A stretch of DNA of 64,000 nucleotides from Labrus mixtus (lineage: Eukaryota; Chordata; Actinopteri; Labriformes; Labridae): assembly GCF_963584025.1 (NCBI RefSeq), contig NC_083629.1, positions 19,393,752 through 19,457,751 on the forward strand. Direction: 5' to 3'. A program made the position numbers and the translations under genes. How positions within the stretch are numbered: the stretch's first letter is position 1; each line of letters starts with the position of its first letter. Shown here piece after piece: positions 48,743 to 61,297 of the stretch. The notes below the pieces were generated by a model. That model saw only the letters and a list, made by a program, of their open reading frames with translations, was not told the DNA's origin and did no database searches.

Positions 48743-51700
48743 TTCAGTGTAGCTCGAAGCAGCAGCGGACTAATAAACGGGTTGAGGACATCTTTGAGGT
48801 GTTTTGTGCCCGTCAAACATGGCGCAGTCGCTGCTGCGGTGCCGCAGAAGAAGCTGCTTCGGGACTGCCGCTGGTATTCTGCGGGCCACCCGTCCGTGAA
48901 GGAGAGGATAGACAAGAAACGGAGAGCGGCGCTAGTCGGGGGAGGTCAGCACAGGATAGATGCTCAACACAAAAGGGTAAAGCCAGCTGACTTTAACTCT
49001 CTTTCTGTGTGAACATGCATGTCTCTGCTGCTATGTGCATTTCTGACTTTGAAGGTTAAGAGCTCTCGGTTGCTTCTGGGTGCTTTTATTTTTACTTCTC
49101 CCACCCTTTAAAGTGACCTCTAAAACTTTTTTTTTTGTAACGGTATCGTAACTCAGGTAACTTTCAGGAATGCCCATTCTTGATATAATCTATTGGTGCT
49201 GTTTTGCAAGGTTCAAATCCTCTGGCAACCTCGTGTGACGTCAGAAATCCTCGTTTGCAGGCTTCACTTTAATACCAAAATCCTAAATATGATCCCAGTG
49301 CTATTTGCCATGAGGCTTTTTTTTTTTATTCGTGCATAAGTCAAGAGTTTCAATTTGAAGTGTGGCAGCACAATGGGATACACAAGTTAGATAACCTTCC
49401 TGCCACTTTGCATGCTTTTATATCAAATATATTTAGATTAAGAGGATGGATACACAGTGACAAGACCAGATTTTCTTTTTCATACACTAGAAAACAAAAT
49501 ACTAAGGTCAGATAAAATCAGACATTGTGGTCAAGTAGCGCTCATAACTGATGTATTACATTGACAGTCTCTGACATCTGATGTTTTTTTGTATGATATT
49601 GTAATGTTGTGTTGTCCACCGCAGGGTAAGCTGACAGCCAGGGAGCGAGTGGAGCTTCTGCTGGACCCCGATTCCTTTGTGGAGACAGACATGTTTGTGG
49701 AGCACCGCTGCTCCGACTTTGGCATGGAACAGGACAGAAACAAGGTGCCGGGTCGAACCAAGGCCGCGACAGAATAATAACGCTCTGTCCGCTGGAAACT
49801 GTTTTCTTCATCCTGGTTTTTAAATATTGGTCAAAAAGTTCTAACGTCTTTTATGTCTCTCGATAGTTCCCCGGTGACAGCGTGGTGACAGGCAGCGGCA
49901 GGATCAACGGCAGGCTGGTTTATGTTTTCAGTCAGGTACGTTGTGTAGTTACTCTGTAACAATCCTGCACTGTGTAAGCATCATAAGGTAAACAGCTTCT
50001 TGGTTCTACATTATAATTTGTCTATGCTGCTCTTTCTGTCCCTCTTGTAGGACTTCACAGTGTTCGGTGGCAGTCTGTCTGGAGCTCATGCTCAGAAGAT
50101 CTGTAAGGTAAACAACACTGAGGCGTGTGCACATACAAAAATGAAAAAGAGAAATCTCCTCACAACCTTGTCTCCTCCTCCTACTTGTCAACAATGTAGC
50201 CTTCAGGTGTCTTTTGCATTTTTATTATTTACAATGTTTTAAAAAAAATCTGTGCTCAGATTATGGACCAGGCCATGACAGTCGGAGCCCCCGTCATCGG
50301 GTTGAACGACTCTGGAGGAGCTCGTATCCAGGAAGGAGTGGAGTCTCTAGCTGGATATGCAGATATATTCCTGGTAAGAGTCCTTCCACGTTACACATTG
50401 TTGCCTTATAGATGTTTGCAACATGTGAGAGGACAGTTTTTGGGCAGAATTGCTGTCACTAGATGTCCCTTCAGATATTTTTTGACCAATAAAAAAAAAC
50501 AACCATTCTCCTTCTCCAGAGGAACGTGATGGCTTCAGGCGTCGTCCCTCAGATCTCCATGATCATGGGTCCCTGTGCTGGAGGCGCCGTCTACTCCCCC
50601 GCGCTGACAGATTTCACCTTCATGGTTAAAGTAAGGCGGGCTTGCACAAATGCACATTCTAAATGAATCGACTTAAACGCGCATATTTCTCTTCTGTCAG
50701 TTTATCATTTTTATGAATGACGCTAACTGAAGACACAAACAGTTGCTGTATATCGTCCTGACAGCTGATTGTTTGCGCGTGTACAGGACACATCATACCT
50801 CTTCATCACAGGACCCGATGTTGTGAAGTCGGTCACCAATGAAGACGTGACTCAAGAACAGCTGGGCGGAGCTAAAACGCACACAACTGTTTCTGGTTAG
50901 TAAAAAAAAAAAAAAACTGTTATTACTTCTCACCAGAAGAGAGAAGAATTGAGATCCACCATTTCAAACCAGCTTACTTCCAGTGTCAATATTTCAAAAA
51001 TTGAGAAGCTGAAATCTGCTTTTTTTTTCAAGAGATTGAAAAGTTTCTCGTGTCATGTTCTCAGGAGTGGCTCACCACGCGTTTGAGAACGATGTCGATG
51101 CCTTACTAAACCTGCGAGAGTTCTTCAACTTCCTGCCTCTAAGCAATCGAGATCCTGCTCCCATCAGGGAGTGCCATGACCCCAGGTAACCAATCACATC
51201 AGCCTCTCAATCCCGACACAACCTGTCAAGTATTTTAATTGGGGTGAATACCTCCATATTGTTTAATTTGAGTCTTAATATCTTTGTTGTGTTTTCAGCG
51301 ATCGTTCAGTTCTGTCATTGGATACCATTGTCCCGGATGAATCGACTAAAGCCTACGACATGTTGGACATCATTCAATCAGTACGTGCACAAACACAAAC
51401 ACTCGCTCACTTATATGTTCAAGTAAGTACGTTTTTTTTTAAAAGGTTCCTTTCTGCATGCAACTCCTCAGATTGTGGATGAAAGGGATTTCTTTGAGAT
51501 CATGCCCAACTATGCCAAAAACATTGTGGTGGGATTTGCGCGCATGAACGGACGCACTATAGGCATTGTGGGTAACCAGCCCAAAGTGGCCTCTGGTGAG
51601 TAAAGTCTTTGAAGGACCAAAAGTAAGAACGGCAGGGAGAAGGGACACGTTTACAGTTTTATTTCTATAAGAGAAGAAAAATATGGGGACCGGGGAAACT

Positions 51701-53284
51701 TCAATTTTATGAGAAATATTCTGCAAATATATGTGGAAAACACCATATTATTTAAGTTCATCTTCAAATTTTTAAATTTATATTTTTAACCACTTAAATC
51801 ACCACTTAACCTTTTCCTCTTAATTTCACATTCATCCAAAAGTTTTTCTTTAAAATGTTCCCTCTGTCTCATTTCTGAATGGTATATGTGAGATTGGTGG
51901 GGGAAACCAAAAGAGTAGTTACTTACCTCATGATCTATCATGGTGTGTGTGTGTGTGTGTGTGTGGATCTTGCTGCTGACTTCTTTATATCTGTTTGCTT
52001 CTCAGGCTGTCTGGACATCAACTCGTCAGTGAAGGGAGCCCGATTTGTGCGTTTCTGCGACGCCTTTAATATTCCCATCATCACCTTTGTGGATGTGCCA
52101 GGCTTCCTGCCAGGTACTGTTTGCAAAAAAATCCCTCCTCAAGTTTACATCTTAGGTTAAGATATTGACACATTTTGATTGGCTTGCTGCTCACAGTTAG
52201 TCGTCAGCAGAATGTTTTTTGCCACCTGTTGCATCTTGTTCACAGACAGGACAACCTGCCTGCACAGAAAACATTTAACTGTCAGCTCAGAGGAAAACAC
52301 ATAAGCACACTCATTAGCACATTCATATCTACAGTGACAGGTTTTGGTGTAGGAGTAAACCAGGCAATCATAAATATTATCTAACCTGGCTGTATCATGA
52401 CCTGTAAGTGAAATACTTTATCACTTTACATGTTAACAGAATTTTCCTTACATTGCATCGTTGCTCTCTTTTGAACATGTTTTTACTGCTCTGATGTCAT
52501 CAACAGGTACCACTCAGGAGTATGGAGGCATCATCAGACACGGAGCCAAACTGCTTTATGCTTTTGCTGAGGCCACAGTCCCGAAAATAACCATCATCAC
52601 CAGGAAGGTGTGTGTGTGAATGAAAATGAAAAGAGATGCATGTTGAAAATGTTGTGAGTCTTACTTGGCTGAGCGTGACTCCAGCATGTTCATGGATAAA
52701 AGACCTTCATGTCGATGTGTTTGTATCTCAGGCTTATGGAGGAGCCTATGACGTGATGAGCTCCAAACACTTGCGAGGAGACGTGAACTACGCCTGGCCA
52801 ACAGCTGAGGTGGCTGTCATGGGTGCCAAGGTACACATTTTTTTTTTTTTTTTTTTTTCAATTTGGTCCTTCCATTTTCTGTTTTTTTTTTTTTTCCTTT
52901 TTATTTGACGGTGTGTATGGTCTGTTTCTCCGTTTCCCTCTCAGGGTGCCGTGCAGATTATCTTCAGAGGGAAAGAGAACCAGGCTGAAGCCGAGGCTGA
53001 ATATGTGGAGAAGTTCGCCAACCCCTTCCCAGCTGCTGTCAGAGGTGAACCGTCTCACTTCTTTATAGCATCTCCAAAAATCCATCAACTGCATACCAGT
53101 AAAATCCATTTTGCGCTTCTCTTTTCTTTTCTTTTTTTGACCTGCCGAATGTTCGTTTTCAGGTTTTGTGGATGACATCATCGAGCCGTCGAGCACTCGC
53201 AAGAGGATCTGCAGAGACCTGGAGGTGCTGGCCAGCAAGCAGCAGGTCAACCCCTGGAAGAAGCATGCCAACATTCCTCTGTGA
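48731..53284 (+). CDS. pccb: Propionyl-CoA carboxylase beta subunit, mitochondrial
   Basis: Carboxyltransferase subunit of the alpha6-beta6 enzyme that converts propionyl-CoA to methylmalonyl-CoA in the matrix. Fifteen exons: 48731-48976, 49625-49744, 49867-49935, 50051-50107, 50260-50373, 50520-50630, 50787-50895, 51065-51185, 51299-51380, 51472-51595, 52006-52113, 52507-52607, 52732-52830, 52945-53044 and 53163-53284. All phases fit, giving 560 aa (human 539). Residues 1 to about 55 are Arg/Ser/Ala-rich without acid residues until RDCRWYSAG, a mitochondrial presequence. Mature motifs include HKRGKLTARERVELLLDPDS, DFTVFGGSLSGAHAQKI, GAPVIGLNDSGGARIQEG, MGPCAGGAVYSPALTDF, FVDVPGFLPGT, and AYGGAYDVMSSKHLRGD. 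The end is KKHANIPL. ATG at 48731 was chosen (a second ATG follows at once); an in-frame TTG upstream is unlikely. The exon 2 donor (AAG-GTGCCG) is weak. Confidence 0.96.
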
Positions 53285-54023
53285 AACTGTTTCCCCGTCA
53301 TCAACACCATCTAAAGGCACTCGCTTTGGGATGTTCCATTCAAGTGAACTCAAAGTGGTAGCCCAAGAGAAAACGACTTGACAGATGTTGTTGTCCTGTT
53401 TTACTGTCATTTACCACTCCAGGAAAGTAAGCACATGAAGATACACTCTGGTTTTGTTAGCGCTCAGTTGCAGTCTTGAATTCCTTTCCAGCTCCATGTT
53501 AGTGTTTGGAACCATAAACTGCAATAAGAAAACATTAATTTCTAGACGTGAAAAGATTCAAGACGGGGGGGGGGGGGGGGGGGATATTAGAGCTAAGTTA
53601 ACAAAGTCAGCTGGTGTTTTTTGACATCTTTATCTCTGATGAGCAAAATGTTAAAAGGAACATATTTTACAGCCACTTCATGCCTGAATGCATAACTGTG
53701 ATTGTCACACACACTACATTTAGTAAAGCTTCTCCTGCTGTCAGCACTGGCCATATTGGTCATGTATGATTTGACATTTTAAGAACGTGACTGTACGCGA
53801 AAGACCAGATGAGGTAATGAAAATAAACAAAGGCAATACTGTAAGTAGTCTGCTTCAAAGTGAGCATCGTACTTTATTCAGTTCTTGGTTCCTTTTGCTG
53901 TGTACAATAGTTAGTTTTTTTCAGATGCACTCTTTGCGTTTGATGTCAAGAAAAAAAAAAATCATCCTTACAACCTTGAACTGTGCCTTTCCTCTGTGGC
54001 AGACTCTGCTCTGCCATTTGTAA

Positions 54024-54029
54024 AATAAA
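54024..54029 (+). promoter_or_regulatory. Candidate pccb polyadenylation signal
   Basis: AATAAA about 740 bases after the pccb stop. A second AATAAA lies at 54165-54170, followed by a GT-rich stretch. Either could be used. Confidence 0.4.
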
Positions 54030-54540
54030 TCATGGACTTCAATAACTTTCTTTTCTTTACTTTCACCAGGACAGCAGATTCTTTCTTGACTCATATTACA
54101 CCTCTTTTCTAAACATGAGAATTACACTGTGCGTGATGTAGTCCCCTAAAATATTGGTTTGAAGAATAAAGTTGGGATTTAGTGTACGTGGCAGCTTTGT
54201 GAGTGTGTGTGTGTGAGAGAGAGTGAGAGAGAGGGGTCAGAGTTCAAAGATACAGCCTTAATTTGGTTGGAAAACTGACATTGACTGACAGCTGATTAAG
54301 TAGAAGATGTTTCTGGCACGATTTCACATACCGTACTTCAATCAGGGCTAAAGCTACTGTGAGAAACTTTGTATGGATACTGGCGCCCCCTATGGACAGA
54401 ACAATGTATTTTAAATTTGCTACACACACATTTGCTTTGTTTATTGACAAAGATAAAAGGTATTTTATGGGGCTGTCATGAAAGGTGGATTCTTTTGTCT
54501 AAACATTTGTAATGTTTTTTTCTACACAAGCAAAATAATT

Positions 54541-54815
54541 GTTCATTTTTTTCATCCCTTCACTGGTCGCCTGTCAATCACAGGGCAAACATCAAGAGAC
54601 AGACTTAAACTCGTGCTCACATACCAACTGTGTTAGTCATTAATCTAACAAGCTTGTACTTGGACTGTGGGAGGAAGTTGGAGTATCCGATGGGAACCCG
54701 CGCATGTGCAGGGAGAACATGCAAACTCCACACAGAAAGGCCCTGTCCAACAAGGTGTTTTGAACCAGGAACCTTCTTGCTGTGAGGCAACATTGTGCAG
54801 CCCTCATTCTGGTTC
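54541..54815. mobile_element. Dispersed fish repeat (unclassified)
   Basis: Contains 'actgtgggaggaagttggag', 'gggagaacatgcaaactcca' with CACAGAAAGG, and 'ccttcttgctgtgaggcaac'. I recognise this order as a highly repeated element in many fish genomes, but I cannot name its class with certainty. Confidence 0.6.
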
Positions 54816-55252
54816 TTCCACAAGGTAAAGTCAGCGATACGTAATCAAGAGTAAGCGTTTTGGGGGATTAGCTGGTGCCAGGTTAGAAAAAGGAGCAATG
54901 TGTAGATCTCTCCTCTCTCAGCGCAAAGTTTATGATTCGTAGTTTTTAGATTTGTCAAGTTGGATAGTTTTAAAGGATAGCCGCGTCTTGCTGTTTCTCT
55001 CCAAAGTTGATGCACCCTTCTTCGACTGCAGTTTCAACTTTTTTTTTAATTACACTTTGTTAGATTTTTTGTCTCTAATCTGTAAAACAATACGAAGATG
55101 GAAAGATGGATGTACTTAATTGATCTCACAATGAACAACAGAGCTGAGATGCTTTATTTTTGATACTAAGAAGTGTGCAGCTGGTTTGAACCACGCTGAG
55201 CATTCAAAACAAAGGCACACAACAACACTGGGCTCATAAATTGATTACAGAT

Positions 55253-55263
55253 TTTATTTTATT
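55253..55263 (-). promoter_or_regulatory. Candidate stag1 polyadenylation signals
   Basis: On the minus strand this reads AATAAAATAAA, two overlapping AATAAA signals, about 1.55 kb after the stag1 stop codon. The 55,250-56,808 interval is then a plausible stag1 3'-UTR; it contains poly-G runs at about 56198-56211 and 56315-56332 and a poly-C run near 56530-56543. Confidence 0.5.
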
Positions 55264-56808
55264 AAAAAGAATTTAGGTTCACAGAAAAAAACAAAACAAA
55301 AAAAAACAGGCTTTTAGAGCATTTTAGGGCAACCGATGTCAACTGCACTGCAGAAAAGATCCAATTGTCTCTGATATTTACAGGAGGACTGCCAAGCCAG
55401 CCGGAGGAAGGGATATGATTGATGAACAAACAGAGGGGTGAGCGACGATATGGCTGGAAAACATTCAAAACACATTCAAACAAACCTGTCAGACCTAGAG
55501 ATCCATCACTGCACTTCGATATGAACAATAATAACAACAAAAATCTGTAACTCCTTGGATCCGCTAACACTGTAGGCAGGTGTGAAAACTTACTTTGACC
55601 TGTAAAGTGAACGACAATACAGATAATCTGCAGTAATACTGAACTGTGAAACCATTACAATCAGACCATACAGCGCTTAAAAAGCTGGTATCCCATGGCG
55701 ATAACTGGGGCTTGGTAACCGTTAGATATGAGATGCAGGTGTAGGGGGAGGGGCTGGAATATACTGTAAGTATGTAGGCCACAATTTGGCAACAAACGAG
55801 ATACATATTCAAGAAAAGGCTGTACAAACATCAGACAGAAACGAAACACACTCGATTTAAAACTTTAGTACTAAAGCTACAGAATTCAAAATATGTTTAT
55901 TGTCTTTTTTTAAAACTTTTTTTACTTTAAAAAGCAGTTATTCGAGGGTGTGTGTGTTTGTGTGTGTGTGTGTGAGTGCACAACATGTCCGAGATCGGAG
56001 AGGGTGGGGCTTCTTTCTGTCCAGGGTCAGGGGTCAGAGGTCAGAGGGGGTCGGGCTTAAATCAAATGACAATACTCGCTTTGCTTGGACATCACACACA
56101 AGACAGTTACATCAATGTTTTCCGGTCTTTTCTAGTGCGCATGTTCTTCTCAACTTTCATCATCATCAACAATTTACACCCACAATGGTGAACAGTGAGG
56201 GGGGGGGGGGGGTCAGTGGGTGGTAATAAGAGCAAAGATATAGAACATTTCATATTCTGAGATCCTCTTTAAGTTTGATTTAACCAGGAAGGTTGAGGGG
56301 GGACACAAAGAGAAGGGGGGGGGGGGGGGGGGTCTGTACAGAGTGTTGCGCTGCTGATTGTGAGCGGAACAAAACATCTGTGTGACACGAAACCGTAAAA
56401 GCTTTAAGTACTCATCGGTCGGCCGCCGAAGCGCCATCAGAGCTACCGCTAACAAGAGCTAAACCAACAGGAAGAACAGGAGCAAAACAAAGCTCTTGAA
56501 TAAACCGGACTAGATTCTGGATCCTCCGGCCCCCCCCCCCCCTCCCCCACCGCCTGAAAGAACAGAGCCGATCCTCGACGCACCACAGTACCAGGTGAGA
56601 TCCAGCCGATGCGGGATCCATCAGAAGATCCACTTGACAAAACATCCTTCCATTGTGTCTTTTAGAAAGAGAAAAGTACTTCGACAATGTGTTTTTCTTC
56701 TTCTTCTTAGGAGTTTGAGTGGCAGGTAATCCCAAACACCCCCCTCCCTCCCTCGTGTGTTTAATCCTGATGTGAATCCTGGTCTCAGGATGGTCGCCTC
56801 TTCCCACA

Positions 56809-59800
56809 TCAGAACATGGGCATGCTGAATCCCTGCAACAGAGGAGGAGAGCGACTGTCAGATAACGATACAAAAGGAAATATCATGGCTGCAACCCTGC
56901 AGAAAGCCATTGTTTTAATGATGATTACCACATGGGGGCGCCAAAGTGGAAAAATGTACATCCCCCCCAGTTACTTAAAAATTGGATGTGAAAAACTGTA
57001 ATGTTGATCACATATAAATGACTGATGTACTGTGTGTAGGGGTTACTCTTTTTATCATCTGATCAGAAAATGTCCCAGAGTTTAAGGTCACATCTGAACA
57101 TTATAAATAAATAATCATTAAGTAACAAGCAGATGATGAAAAGATAATTTTTTTACAGGATGGAATATGATATATTTGAACATTTCTGCTAAAAATATAA
57201 TGTTTATCAGAACGGTGTCAGTGTAATTCTGTGCAAAATGATCAGTTGTTACAGCTGAAGTTTTTACTTTCATGATGGTCAAAGTGCAAAGTTTTACTCA
57301 CCGACTCGTCCTCGATCATGGCTGCTGAGTCAAAGAAGTCCGGTCTTAATTCTGCTCTTTCACGTCTGTTCCTCGATGGCGGCTGAGAGGGACAAAGCCC
57401 AAATAACGATATTAAAAATAAGACAAAAAGCTGAATTAAGACAAGGATCTGGATTTATCTTTTCCTCATCTAGAGGGTGAAGAGGTTCAGTGTGTTGAAA
57501 GAAAAAAGGCGACTGACCAGATCGATCACCATAGTGTCCTCAAACTCCTCGTTCATGTCCTCCAGCTGGCCTCGCGATGACATCATCACATCCTCGAAGA
57601 TGGGCTCGGCATCATCCTCCATCAACCCGCGGCTGATAAGAAATATCATCAAGAATATGAAAAAAAACCCCACAATTATTAAAGTTTCATTAAAAGTCCT
57701 GTGAGGAACTTTTCATTTTCTGTTGATTCTGGCGCCCCCTGCAGACAAACCAATATAGTTGTCTCTGCTGCTCTTGTCCTGTACATGTGTAAGATGTGTT
57801 TTCCAATGAGAAATCTCATCCTGCTTTCTTTAAACAGTCAAACACATCATTCATTGTAGGTCATATAGAGGCATTCTTTCTATTTGAGATAACCAGATAA
57901 AAACATTTGTGGTGGGATTTGAAATCTAACAGAGTGCTGAGCTCTACCAAACTTCTATCATTTGTGTTTCTGCTTCACAAACTTACACGGTCTGCCGGAC
58001 TCCCTGATTGCTGCGTGACTTGATGTAGTTCATGCCCGTCCGGTCCTTCCTGTTCACCTCCTCCATCTTCTGCTGGCCGAGCCACGACATCTGCATCTGA
58101 GGACTGAGGACAGAGAAAAGGTGAGAAGACTCTTTGATAGCACTTTAAGACGTTTGCATAAGTCCGTTGAATGTGTTTACGCAAGTGGATGAAAGACGCT
58201 GAAAGACTTACTTACTTAAGACTTTATAAAAGAAGTGATTTTGTACTGTTTTGAAACTCTGAAAAGTGATCATGAAAGAGAAATGGAATCTCTACAAAGG
58301 AAAACCTTTTTTGTCTCAGGTTTTTCACATGTTCAATGCTGCCGTAAATCTTGGATATTTAATTCAGAATCGATGGGGATTGACTGGCTTTTGAAGCCTG
58401 CCCCTAGTGGCCATTCCAAGTACTGCAGTTTGAGGAACTTTCATGTTGTTTTTCATTTTTTTCACCCAATTGGCAGCACTAGACCAGCATGTTTGTTTGT
58501 ATGGATCCTCACTTGTGTACGTAGTCGTTCTCTGATCCTGGTTCTGAGTCGGGGTCGGGCATGTGTTCTGCTGGTCTGTTCTCTCTGAGGACTGTTGATG
58601 TGAGCTGAGGAGTCTGCAGCGCTCCCGGTGTTTGAAGGGTGTCGTTGCGCATCAACCACGAGCCCTCCACACTGCTCTCTTCTGGAAACGAACACACAGA
58701 AAAGTCTATAGCGTCAGTAACACAACAGAGATTTAGAATAGTAACCCCTCGTGTCTGTCTGAAAGCCAGTCTCCTCACCCTCGATGCGTTTCTTGTGTAC
58801 AGGCGGTCGCCCCTTCTTGCTGCGCACCGAGCCGGTCTTGCTGCTGGACCCGGATATGACGGACATGTGGTCCTCGTCTCCTCCCGTCAGCAGGCTGTTC
58901 CTGTATGAGATGAGCGGCAGCCACACGTCCTCCCGGCGCTCCGACATCGACTCTGACATGAACTTCTCCAGGTACGAGTGACTGAGGAGGCATGCAGAAA
59001 TGGAATTTATTATGAATCCTAATGTGAAGTGACAGAAACCAGTTTCATCTTCAGGCAGTATATAAAGATTGAAAGGAGGGCTTACACTGTCTTCTTGTCT
59101 TGGCGGATGAGTTTGGATGAGAATTCGCTCAGGACCTCCAGGAAGGCCAGGTTGACGGGAGGAAACTCTGGTCCCCGAGGATTCTGGTACTTAAATGCAA
59201 ACTCTATTCCATCCCTGCAAGAGAGAGCGAGAGAGAGAGAGGTAAAATTATAGACAAAGAAAAACATGCAAGGCAATAAAAAGAACACAGACAGTTACTA
59301 AATTGAACACAAACAGAAAAACAACCCTTTTTTTTTTTACTTGCCACCACATAAAAAAAAGCATAAATGAAACTGTCTAGCTCAATTTATGGGATACTTA
59401 ACTGACTTTTCCCAATGACAGCTAACAATCTGATTCGTTTTTATCCCGTTAGATCACCTTAGAATGAGTCTCAATCTTTGGATAAGGAAGGGCGACACAT
59501 TGCCAATAAATATATTTGCATGTTAGACAGTGTGCTGATGTTTATTTGCAACTTTTTGAGAGACTCCTTCCTCTCCTATCGTCTTGTCTTTGAGTGAAAG
59601 ATTTGATAAGTATTTATCCAATTAGAAAATCAACCATCACAAATTCTCTGGTCTTTTTTTTTATAATAAAACTCCTAATGTTCTTAAAACTCATTTAAAC
59701 CTAAGCATTAAACATTCTGTTCCTCCTCCACGCCTGGTTACAGCTGTCATACGAGTCTTTGATAACAGAAAAACATCACTCCTAGTTTCTTACTTGTGCA

Positions 59801-61244
59801 GCGTGGCCACGGCCTCTCTGGTCTTGATCTGATCCAGGCCGAAGGTGAGGGCAAAGCGTCGGGCGAGCTCCTTGATGCCGCTGACGTGGGACGACGTTCG
59901 GTCCAGGTTGGGTCCCTGGTCCTGCAGCAGCTCGTTGAACAGCTGCAGCACACGTGAAGAAACGGTGTCTTTCAGTATGCACGTAAGAGCACAACATGTG
60001 TATGTTACCTGAATCCATATTTGAATCCATCTCTCACCTGCTGCAGACTGAGGATGAGAGTCTTGGCGCAGAGGATTTTGTCCGTCTGTCTGGTTTTACT
60101 CAGAGTTTCCTTGATGATGTCGCCGTAATCGTTATAATACTGTCAAACAGAACAAAGCAGTTTAAAGTTGGAAGGTTACACAGTGCACCTCCCACTTCAT
60201 ATTGCCTTAAGGGTTGAATAGTCACCTTCATGTAGTGTTTGAAGATGTCGGCAGCAGCCGGCATGTCTACGATGTCGTAGATGATGAGTTTGCAGAAAGC
60301 TGCGAGCAGGTTTCTCCTTTTGTGAAGAGCCTCGATCTTGTTGGCCTCGTCCTCCTCATCTCCCTCTACTCGATGAGGAAAACAACAAGTTAAGTCAATT
60401 TTTAAAATCAAGTCAAGGTGACTTTTTCCACACTCATCAAGCAAATCACACGATGATCTGAATCCGAAATGAGCCAACCATTACCCATGCTCTGACTCTC
60501 GTCATCCTGGTCTATGAAGACGTGGTCCAGGACGAAGTTGAGCAGCTCGTTCTGCAGGGTGCTGTCCGGGTTAAAGACCAGAGGCTGGAGGCCCTCCCGC
60601 CCGCCCGATGTCAGCTGGTGACTGAAGATCATCAGCAGGTCGCAGAGAAGCATGAACGCCTGAACAAGAGGCCGACACAGGAGTGAAGGTTGCATGAGGA
60701 GACAAGACAAAAGATTGAAAACATTACAAAACCAGTCTTGTCATAGTTTGAGGAAACAAACATCACTGTAATGAAAGCTTTTTCTCACAAACAACTGATA
60801 TCACCTCCTCATAATATAATATATGGCAGTGTGACTCGAGGAAAGTATGCAGCTTTCCTTACATTTTTGGAGGATTCCCGTCCTGGAAAGACTCACTTGG
60901 ATCTTTGTATTTCATAATTCAACGTTTTACACACTCCAGGGCTACAGAGCATCTCCAGAAATGTCAAACACAATGATGAAAGAGTGCAGTTTCTAATAAA
61001 GACTCTGTTTCTAGTGATTTGAGCTGCTTGTTATCCTCGTTTAAACACATTTCTGGAAGTTTTTTTTTTACACAAATTGACACAAAGTCTCATACTGACA
61101 GGGAAGGTGTGAGCAGGTTGTGTTGCGGTGTGTGTCATTACCTGTTCTTTGACTGGTGTGTTGACGTTGGACAGGCACTGCTGGCACACAGCAAGGAAAG
61201 ACTTCACCACTCTCCTGAGAGCCACCAGGTCGTCCTGCATCCAA

Positions 61245-61297
<53 letters not shown>

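Larger units (their letters stand above)
53285..55250. other. pccb 3' flank and interval to stag1
   Basis: Holds the probable pccb 3'-UTR, a poly-G tract (53564-53582), a short GT/GA repeat (about 54200-54232), a repeat with a CTCF-like core (about 54350-54430) and a dispersed fish repeat (54541-54815). No other exon is seen. Confidence 0.5.

Noticed and set aside
56412..56873. 153-codon minus-strand frame at the stag1 3' end
   Set aside because: It crosses the last stag1 coding exon in another frame and low-complexity C/G and A runs; it is 3'-UTR shadow.
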